From: Planctomycetota bacterium
GTDB taxonomy: Bacteria > Planctomycetota > Phycisphaerae > UBA1845 > Fen-1342
Direction of reading: 5' to 3'
Assembly (NCBI GenBank): GCA_030616465.1
Contig: JAUWXH010000160.1
Coordinates: 1-5,800, forward strand
Length of the DNA stretch: 5,800 nucleotides
Shown here piece by piece: positions 1-5,108 of the stretch. Positions within the stretch are counted from its first letter, which is position 1. Every line of letters starts with the position of its first letter. Both the position numbers and the translations under genes were made by a program. The notes under the pieces are model-generated. The model saw only the letters and a list, made by a program, of their open reading frames with translations. It did no database searches and was not told the DNA's origin.

Positions 1-1331
1 CCCGGCGAAAGGCGAAGTGGCAGCTTGATAATGTCTATCGCTGGATCCGCAACTCCAACGAGGAGATCAAGGTCGCCGCGATCAACGCGGTCGGAGCACT
101 CGCTGACCAGCGCGCGGCACGGCGACTGCTGAGCCTGCTCAAAAAGGCCGAGTCTGAAGCCGTCCGGGAAGCGCTCGAAAGTGCCCTGGTCGCGACGTGC
201 CAGCGAGCGGACAGCGCCGCGCAGCGCGCAGCGCCGATTCTGAAAGCTATCACGCAAGCGGTAGACCAGGACGACTCGCGGAAATACTGCTCTCTGCTGC
301 GCGTGGCGGCCCAGCTTGGCGGTGCGGCGTTCCGCGTCCGCCTGCTGGTGGCAGCACACGATGCCCGGCCGGAGGTCAAGGAAGCCGCCATCCGCGCATT
401 TGATCTCTGGCCGGATTCATCGGCGGCCGAGGCAGTACTGGAACTGGCGGACAGCCAAACGGACACGAAGCTTCACGTGCTCGCGATGCGGGCGTACGTG
501 CGCCTGGTCGGGCTCGACGCGAAGCGACCGGCGAAAAAGACGCTGAGAATGTACGTCGCGGGTCTCGATGCGACGCGACGCGTGGAAGAGCAGAAGATGT
601 TGCTGTCAGGGCTGGCAGAGGTCAAAGACGTAGAGACGCTGGCGGTGCTGTCGCCCTACTTGGACGACGAGAAGCTACGCTCCGAAGCCGGCTCAGCGAT
701 GATCGGCGTGGCACGCGGGCTGCTGCCCACCGGCTGGGCGCCGGCGCGTGAGGCGCTGGAGCAGGTGATCGCGAAGGTCAACGACGGACGCGTGCGGCGA
801 CACGCAGAAGACGTGCTCAAAGAGGTCACAGCGCACGAGGACTTCATCACCGACTGGCTCGCCAGCGGCCCTTACCGTCAGGGCAACAAAAAGGGCAATG
901 AGCTATTCGACGTTCCGTTTCCGCCGGAGGACCCCGACGCCGAGGACGTCGAATGGAAGGCGCAGCCCGTAACGCGTGATCCGGCCCGCTACTGGTATGT
1001 CGATCTTGTTCGCTCCTGCGGCGGGTCGCACCCGGTCGGCTATCTGAGGACGTACGTCTGGTCGCCGAATACCCAGGAGGTGCTGCTGGAGCTCGGCAGC
1101 GACGACGGGATCAAGGTGTGGCTCAACGGTGAGGTGATTCACGCGAACAATGTCCCGCGCGGGTGCGGTCGCGCGCAGGACAAGGTCAAGGCCACGCTGA
1201 ACCAGGGTTGGAACGAGCTGCTGCTGAAGATTACCAATATCGGCGGTGCGTGGGGCGCCTGCCTACGGGTGCGGGCACCCGACGGGGGCCGGCTGGAAGG
1301 CCTGAAGGTGGACGCAGGCCGACAGCCGTAA
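1..1331 (+). CDS. HEAT-repeat protein with C-terminal beta-sandwich (PA14/CBM-like) domain, 5' partial
   Basis: The frame is open from the first complete codon at position 3 to a TAA at 1329-1331, so the gene starts upstream of the window and about 442 residues are visible. From about 3 to 830 the protein is a run of short amphipathic helix pairs rich in Ala, Leu and Arg, with HEAT-like signatures such as EEIKVAAINAVGAL and RPEVKEAAIRAFDLW. These form an alpha-solenoid, usually a protein-binding scaffold. From about 842 onward the composition changes to a beta-rich module with DWLASGPY, FPPEDPDAEDVEWKA, LELGSDDGIKVWLNGEVIHAN and GWNELLLKI. This matches the sandwich domain common in planctomycete HEAT and DUF1080 proteins and resembles PA14 or carbohydrate-binding folds. 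The next gene starts 49 bp downstream with no promoter visible, so co-transcription is likely. The function is inferred to be a binding or scaffold role in polysaccharide handling; no catalytic motif is recognised. The N-terminus, including any signal peptide, cannot be seen. Confidence 0.85.
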   Translation, partial: RRKAKWQLDNVYRWIRNSNEEIKVAAINAVGALADQRAARRLLSLLKKAESEAVREALESALVATCQRADSAAQRAAPILKAITQAVDQDDSRKYCSLLRVAAQLGGAAFRVRLLVAAHDARPEVKEAAIRAFDLWPDSSAAEAVLELADSQTDTKLHVLAMRAYVRLVGLDAKRPAKKTLRMYVAGLDATRRVEEQKMLLSGLAEVKDVETLAVLSPYLDDEKLRSEAGSAMIGVARGLLPTGWAPAREALEQVIAKVNDGRVRRHAEDVLKEVTAHEDFITDWLASGPYRQGNKKGNELFDVPFPPEDPDAEDVEWKAQPVTRDPARYWYVDLVRSCGGSHPVGYLRTYVWSPNTQEVLLELGSDDGIKVWLNGEVIHANNVPRGCGRAQDKVKATLNQGWNELLLKITNIGGAWGACLRVRAPDGGRLEGLKVDAGRQP

Positions 1332-1367
1332 CCCCCTGGGACAGTGGGCTGATGTGCCTCAACAGAA

Positions 1368-1373
1368 CGGGAG
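1368..1373 (+). promoter_or_regulatory. Ribosome binding site of the ThuA-DUF1080 gene
   Basis: CGGGAG ends 7 nt before the ATG at 1381. It decides between that ATG and the in-frame GTG at 1354, which has no purine-rich site at a comparable distance. The resulting N-terminus is a proper signal peptide. Confidence 0.6.
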
Positions 1374-1380
1374 ACTGGAG

Positions 1381-3531
1381 ATGGGACGCGCGAAAGCTGC
1401 TATGTTTGTGCTGGTGTCAATCGTGCTGGTGTGTGGGACGAGCACGTCGGTGAAGGCGGACAAGCCGACGCCTGAACAGATCGAGAAGATCAAGGCCGCC
1501 GCGCCCGAAAAGGCCGCCGTCAAGCCGCAAATGCCCCGCAAGCTGCTGGTGTTCAACCTATGCAAGGGTTTCCGACACGGAGCGATCCCGCTGGGCGCCA
1601 AGGCGCTGGAGATCCTGGGCGAAAAAACCGGCGCCTATGAGACCGTCCTCAGCGAAGACGTGTCGATGTTCACGCCGGAGAAGCTCCAGCAGTTCGCCGC
1701 AGTCTGCTTCAACAACTGTACCGGCGAGCTGTTCGACGACCCCGCGCTCAAGAAAAGCCTGCTCGAGTTCGTCAAGGGCGGCAAGGGCCTCATCGGTATC
1801 CACGCGGCCACGGACTGCTTCTACAAATGGCCCGAGTTTGGCGAGATGATGGGTGGCTACTTCGACGGCCACCCGTGGAACGAGACCGTCACTGTCAAGA
1901 TTGACGACCGCGACCACCCGATCAATGCCGCCTTCGGCGGAAAACCGTTCCAGATCGCCGACGAGATCTACCAATTCCGCGATCCCTATTCCCGCCACAA
2001 GCTGCGTGTCCTGCTCAGCCTCGACACCGGCAAAACGAACATGAAGAAGCGCGGCATCAAGCGCACCGACGGCGATTTCGCCGTCAGTTGGGTGCGCCAA
2101 TACGGCAAGGGCCGCGTGTTCTACTGCTCACTCGGGCACCGCAACGACATATTCTGGAATCCGACCGTCCTACGGCACTACCTCGCCGGCATCCAGTACG
2201 CCCTCGGCGATCTCAAGGCCGACGCAACGCCAAGCGCCAAGAAAGCGTCAGAACCGAGCGACGACCAGGCCGGCTGGATACCACTGTTCAACGGCAAGGA
2301 CCTGACCGGGTGGAAGGGACTCGTCGGTAGCCCGGTGACCCGCGCAAAGATGAGCCCCGCAGAGCTTGCCGAAGCGCAGGCGGCGGCGGATCGAAAGATG
2401 CGCGAGCACTGGAAGGTCGAGAACGGCGTGCTCATCTTTGACGGAAGCCACGACGGCTCGCACCTCTGCACCGTCAAGGATTACGGCAACTTCGAGCTGC
2501 TGGTGGATTGTAAGATCGAGCCCGGCGGCGACAGCGGCATCTACCTGCGCGGCTCGCCGCAGGTGCAGATCTGGGACGTCGCGCAGCACCCGGAAGGCTC
2601 GGGTGGACTGTACAACAACCAGAACCATCCCAACCAACCGCTGAAGGCCGCGGACAAACCCGTCGGCGAGTGGAACACGTTCCGGATCAAGATGGTCGGC
2701 GAGCGCGTCACCGTCCACCTCAACGACGTGCTGGTTACCGACGACGTGGTGATGGAGAACTACTGGGAGCGCGGCAAGCCGATCTACCCCACCGGCCAGA
2801 TCGAGCTGCAGAGCCACGGGAGCAAGCTCTACTTCAAGAACATCCGCATCCGCGAAATCCCGCGCGGCCACATCGGGGACGCAGGCGTCGCCGGCTGGAT
2901 CCCACTCTTCAACGGCAAAGACCTCACCGGCTGGACCTGCAAGCCCGGAGCCTGGGCGGCCGAGGACGGCGTGCTCACGCGCAAGGGCGGGAGCGACATC
3001 TGGACGGACGGACAGTTTGACGACTTCGTGCTCGACCTCGAATTCAAGGTCGGCCCGGGAACGAACAGCGGCGTCTTTTTCCGCACCGCCGACATCCGCG
3101 ACTGCGTGCAGACCGGGATCGAAATGCAGGTGCTCGACTCTTACGGGAAAGCGACCGTCGGCAAGCACGATTGCGGAGCCATCTACGACTGTCTGGCCCC
3201 GAGCAAGAACACGGCCAAGCCGCCGGGCGAGTGGAACCACGTCGTGCTCACCTGCCAGGGCAGCAAGATCACCGTCGTGATGAACGGCGAGCAGATCATC
3301 GACATGGACCTGGATCAGTGGACCGAGCCGCACAAGAACCCCGACGGCAGCAAGAACAAGTTCGGCACGGCTTACAAGGACATGCCGCGCGTCGGTCACA
3401 TCGGCTTCCAGGACCACGGCAAGCCAGTCTGGTACCGCAACATCCGCATCAAGCGGTTGGACCAGGTGCACGGGAGGTCGCGGGTGCCGGCCGGTGTGGG
3501 CTCGGGCCGAATCCGTGTCCCCCACCGCTGA
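1381..3531 (+). CDS. Secreted ThuA domain protein with two tandem DUF1080 (3-keto-disaccharide hydrolase) domains
   Basis: The protein has 716 residues. I chose the ATG at 1381 because a GGGAG Shine-Dalgarno lies 7 nt upstream and the protein then opens with a signal peptide: MGRAK, a hydrophobic core of about residues 8-18, and a VKA|D cleavage site near residue 26. No lipobox is present, since the residue before the only Cys is Val. The ThuA domain (about residues 54-275) contains GIHAATD (139-145), GGYFDGHPW and the DE-Y motif, and belongs to the glutamine-amidotransferase-like fold. DUF1080 domain A (about 298-493) has the GWIPLFNGKDLTGW start and GGDSGIYLRG (382-391). Domain B (about 505-693) has the same 14-residue start and GTNSGVFFR (560-568). 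DUF1080 members hydrolyse 3-keto-disaccharides, and ThuA was named for trehalose use, which can proceed through 3-keto sugars. A role in extracytoplasmic 3-keto-glycoside breakdown is inferred. Residues 694-716 form an Arg/Gly-rich tail outside the last domain, ending in a hairpin element. A GTG at 1354 would add nine residues but is less likely. Confidence 0.92.
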   Translation: MGRAKAAMFVLVSIVLVCGTSTSVKADKPTPEQIEKIKAAAPEKAAVKPQMPRKLLVFNLCKGFRHGAIPLGAKALEILGEKTGAYETVLSEDVSMFTPEKLQQFAAVCFNNCTGELFDDPALKKSLLEFVKGGKGLIGIHAATDCFYKWPEFGEMMGGYFDGHPWNETVTVKIDDRDHPINAAFGGKPFQIADEIYQFRDPYSRHKLRVLLSLDTGKTNMKKRGIKRTDGDFAVSWVRQYGKGRVFYCSLGHRNDIFWNPTVLRHYLAGIQYALGDLKADATPSAKKASEPSDDQAGWIPLFNGKDLTGWKGLVGSPVTRAKMSPAELAEAQAAADRKMREHWKVENGVLIFDGSHDGSHLCTVKDYGNFELLVDCKIEPGGDSGIYLRGSPQVQIWDVAQHPEGSGGLYNNQNHPNQPLKAADKPVGEWNTFRIKMVGERVTVHLNDVLVTDDVVMENYWERGKPIYPTGQIELQSHGSKLYFKNIRIREIPRGHIGDAGVAGWIPLFNGKDLTGWTCKPGAWAAEDGVLTRKGGSDIWTDGQFDDFVLDLEFKVGPGTNSGVFFRTADIRDCVQTGIEMQVLDSYGKATVGKHDCGAIYDCLAPSKNTAKPPGEWNHVVLTCQGSKITVVMNGEQIIDMDLDQWTEPHKNPDGSKNKFGTAYKDMPRVGHIGFQDHGKPVWYRNIRIKRLDQVHGRSRVPAGVGSGRIRVPHR

Positions 3532-3563
3532 AGCGGTGGGCCACCCCGCAATTCGGGGCGCAC
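3515..3563. repeat. Double-hairpin palindromic element (REP-like), overlapping the 3' end of the ThuA-DUF1080 gene
   Basis: Two adjacent stem-loops are visible. The first pairs CCCACCGC (3521-3528) with GCGGTGGG (3533-3540) around the loop TGAA; counting T-A it is a perfect 9-bp stem. The second pairs CCCCG (3544-3548) with CGGGG (3554-3558) around CAATT. The junction GGTGGGCCACC is itself near-palindromic. The outer ends, GTGTCCCC and GGGGCGCAC, are imperfectly complementary. The TGA stop of the upstream gene (3529-3531) forms the loop of the first hairpin. This compact nested-palindrome design is that of dispersed intergenic REP-type repeats. Only one copy is in the window, so its repetitive nature is an inference. 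Confidence 0.6.
3519..3540 (+). terminator. Possible transcription-ending hairpin without a U-tract
   Basis: The 8-9 bp GC-rich stem at the end of the ThuA-DUF1080 gene could act as a terminator or as a 3' mRNA stabiliser between that gene and the GNAT gene. No T-run follows it, and the stop codon lies in its loop, so terminating ribosomes would disrupt it. This is therefore not a classical intrinsic terminator. Confidence 0.3.
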
Positions 3564-3587
3564 AACAGAAACCCATTCGGTGGCCAC

Positions 3588-4082
3588 ATGCCGACGGTGC
3601 GAACCGCGACTCCCGAAGACGTGCCGCAGATTCTGAAGCTGATCGACGACGTCTTCGCCGAGTACGGGTGCGTGCTGGATGCCGAGAATGAGGATACGTA
3701 CCTGCTGAATCCGGGGCCGTACTTCCGCGAACGTGGAGGCGAGTTCTGGGTCGTGGAGGAGGCTGGCCAGATCATCGCGACGGTCGGCGTGCTGTTGCAC
3801 GAGGACGCCGGCGAGCTGAAATGCCTCTACGTGCGGCGCGCATATCGGCAACAGGGCTGGGGCCGCCGACTGAGCGAGCTGATGCTGGACTACGCCCGGC
3901 GGGCCGGAAAACGACGCATTATCCTGTGGACCGACACGCGTTTCCGCGATGCGCACCGCCTGTATCGCAAGATGGGCTTCACGCAACGCGGCACACGCGA
4001 GTTGCACGATTCGAACAACACGGTGGAATACGGCTTCGAGCTTGACTTGTCGGGAGCCGGACAGCCGAGGCAGGCAGAATGA
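3588..4082 (+). CDS. GNAT-family N-acetyltransferase
   Basis: The protein has 164 residues, the normal size for a single-domain GNAT enzyme, which transfers an acyl group from acyl-CoA to an amine in the cytoplasm. It begins MPTVRTATPEDVPQI, the usual GNAT beta1-alpha1 opening. The acyl-CoA pyrophosphate-binding motif A is LYVRRAYRQQGWGRRL (residues 80-95), with the Q-x-x-G-x-G/A core as Q-Q-G-W-G. Motif B is RLYRKMGF (124-131). The frame runs open upstream into the DUF1080 gene, but homology starts exactly at the ATG at 3588, and only a weak GGTGG precedes it. The 3' end overlaps yjbQ by 4 bp (ATGA at 4079-4082), so the two are probably translated together. The substrate cannot be told from sequence. 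The gene begins 25 bp after the palindromic element, and no clear promoter is visible in the gap. Confidence 0.92.
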   Translation: MPTVRTATPEDVPQILKLIDDVFAEYGCVLDAENEDTYLLNPGPYFRERGGEFWVVEEAGQIIATVGVLLHEDAGELKCLYVRRAYRQQGWGRRLSELMLDYARRAGKRRIILWTDTRFRDAHRLYRKMGFTQRGTRELHDSNNTVEYGFELDLSGAGQPRQAE

Positions 4083-4486
4083 CCAAGCGGATCACGGTGC
4101 GGACGCGCGGGCAGGGGTTGCACGAGATTACGTCGGAGATGCAGGGGGTGGTTCGGGAGGCGGGCTGCGACGAGGGGCTGTGCACGATCATCGTGCAGCA
4201 CACGTCGGCCAGTCTAATCATCCAGGAGAACGCCGATCCGTCGGCCCGCGCCGATCTGGAGGCCTGGCTCAACCGGCTGGTGGCCGAGGACGATCCGCTC
4301 TACACGCACACCGCCGAGGGTGCGGACGACATGCCGTCACACATCAAGGCGGCGCTGACGGCGACGACGCTGTCGATTCCGGTGGTCAATGGGCGACTCG
4401 GGCTGGGGACGTGGCAGGGCATTTATTTGTGGGATCACCGCCGCCGGGGCTCGTCGCGCCATCTGCTGGTGCAGGCCCGCAGCTGA
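4079..4486 (+). CDS. yjbQ: YjbQ family protein (UPF0047, secondary thiamine-phosphate synthase type)
   Basis: The protein has 135 residues, the usual length of this single-domain family. Its hallmarks are all present: CTIIVQHTSASLIIQENADP (35-54), the acidic YTHTAEGADDMPSHIK stretch (75-90) and GRLGLGTWQGIYLWDHR (105-121), followed by a basic SSRHLLV end. Conserved His41, Asn51, Asp53, Asp83, Asp84 and His88 are the expected pocket residues. Family members are annotated from weak thiamine-phosphate synthase activity of the E. coli protein; the true physiological role is unsettled. The start ATG overlaps the stop of the GNAT gene (ATGA), with GAGG at 4067-4070 eight bases upstream as the ribosome binding site. 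The protein is probably cytoplasmic. No other thiamine gene is nearby, so context does not support a thiamine pathway role. Confidence 0.95.
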   Translation: MTKRITVRTRGQGLHEITSEMQGVVREAGCDEGLCTIIVQHTSASLIIQENADPSARADLEAWLNRLVAEDDPLYTHTAEGADDMPSHIKAALTATTLSIPVVNGRLGLGTWQGIYLWDHRRRGSSRHLLVQARS

Positions 4487-4512
4487 CCCTGCCGGGGTCC
4501 GTCACCATCGAG

Positions 4513-4557
4513 CGGGGCCGGCATTGAACGTCCGATAAGTATCCGGCGCGGGCCCCG
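4513..4557. terminator. Possible long-loop hairpin downstream of yjbQ
   Basis: CGGGGCC (4513-4519) is the exact reverse complement of GGCCCCG (4551-4557), with a 31-nt loop. A shorter inverted repeat, GACCC/GGGTC (4485-4489 and 4495-4499), spans the yjbQ stop codon. Neither is followed by a clear T-run, so the terminator role is tentative, although a transcription boundary is expected here because a strong promoter follows. Confidence 0.25.
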
Positions 4558-4588
4558 AGATTTGTCGGCCAGCCGATCCCAAATGGGC

Positions 4589-4617
4589 TTGAAACCGTAC
4601 CATTCCGATGCTATATT
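4589..4617 (+). promoter_or_regulatory. Sigma70-type extended -10 promoter for the Rrf2-cysteine desulfurase operon
   Basis: A -35 box TTGAAA (4589-4594) is separated by exactly 17 nt from a -10 box TATATT (4612-4617). The -10 is preceded by TG one base upstream (TGCTATATT), an extended -10. The region is noticeably more AT-rich than its surroundings. The predicted start of transcription is near 4624, giving a leader of about 26 nt before the ATG at 4650. Short flanking repeats are ATTCC (4602-4606) with GGAAT (4628-4632), and ATTGG repeated at 4615 and 4631. These could be operator parts for the Rrf2 protein, though they do not match the E. coli IscR consensus. Confidence 0.7.
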
Positions 4618-4649
4618 GGGTGCGTCAGGAATTGGAGCCATAGCGACTC

Positions 4650-5108
4650 ATGTTATCACTAACGAAGAAGACCGAGTATGCGTTGATCGCCGTGTGCCAC
4701 CTGGCCCGCTCGGAGCGCGAGGTGGTCAGCGCACGCGATATCGCGGCGCGCTATGCGGTGCGCCTGCCGCTGCTGATGAACGTCTTGAAGGCCCTGAACC
4801 AGAGCGGACTGCTCAGCTCGGTGCGGGGGGCGCGTGGGGGATATCGGCTGGCGGTGCCGGCGAAGACCATCACGCTGGCCGCGCTGATCGCGGCGGTCGA
4901 GACGCCGGTACGGCTGGTGCGCTGCGCCCCGCCGCAGGTGGCCGCGCGGCCGAGATGCGAGTTGAGCGAGTCCTGCCCGATTCGCGCGCCGGTGCACAAG
5001 CTACATGGCATGTTGAACAATCTTCTGACGCAGGTGACTGTGGCTGACTTCGCGTTCGATGCCGGCTACTCTGATGCGGGACAAGCTTTGAAGGCCGTTG
5101 GGAAATGA
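4650..5108 (+). CDS. Rrf2-family transcriptional regulator, probable Fe-S sensor (IscR-like)
   Basis: The protein has 152 residues, typical for Rrf2. The N-terminal winged helix opens [19 protein letters not shown], with the recognition region around [21 protein letters not shown] and the wing [11 protein letters not shown] (58-68). Cluster-ligand cysteines are Cys92, Cys103 and Cys109, followed by the family end motif [14 protein letters not shown]. coli IscR uses Cys92, Cys98 and Cys104; here the first gap is ten residues instead of five. Glu9 aligns with the position that supplies an N-terminal acidic ligand in some Rrf2 proteins (NsrR, RsrR). The gene has its own strong promoter 33 bp upstream and a GGAG (4634-4637) ribosome binding site, and it overlaps the cysteine desulfurase gene by 4 bp (ATGA). 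By analogy with isc loci it probably senses Fe-S status and autoregulates the operon. Binding of a cluster, and its type, are inferred. Confidence 0.93.
   Translation: MLSLTKKTEYALIAVCHLARSEREVVSARDIAARYAVRLPLLMNVLKALNQSGLLSSVRGARGGYRLAVPAKTITLAALIAAVETPVRLVRCAPPQVAARPRCELSESCPIRAPVHKLHGMLNNLLTQVTVADFAFDAGYSDAGQALKAVGK

Noticed and set aside
303..1331. GTG at 303 as the start of the HEAT-repeat gene
   Set aside because: The same frame is open back to position 3 and encodes continuous HEAT-like helices before 303, so the true start lies upstream of the window.
1354..1380. Upstream GTG start for the ThuA-DUF1080 gene
   Set aside because: It would add nine polar residues before the signal peptide and has no good ribosome binding site; the ATG at 1381 has both.
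2248..3576. A 442-codon open frame on the - strand
   Set aside because: It lies entirely opposite the ThuA-DUF1080 gene, whose domains are recognisable. Its Val/Asp/Ala-rich product matches no family I know; it is a by-product of GC-rich codon use.
3171..3587. N-terminal extension of the GNAT frame to 303 residues
   Set aside because: This stretch is the out-of-frame shadow of DUF1080 domain B; GNAT homology starts at the ATG at 3588.
3949..4527. A 192-codon + strand frame over the GNAT/yjbQ junction
   Set aside because: It overlaps two confidently identified genes in another frame and its translation is low-complexity Ala/Gly/Arg sequence.
4578..4587. Short palindrome CCCAAATGGG upstream of the -35 box as an operator
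   Set aside because: The arms are only 4 bp and match no operator known to me; chance occurrence is likely.
4562..5047. A 161-codon + strand frame over the promoter and Rrf2 gene
   Set aside because: It is a frame-shifted reading of the Rrf2 gene with no recognisable domain.
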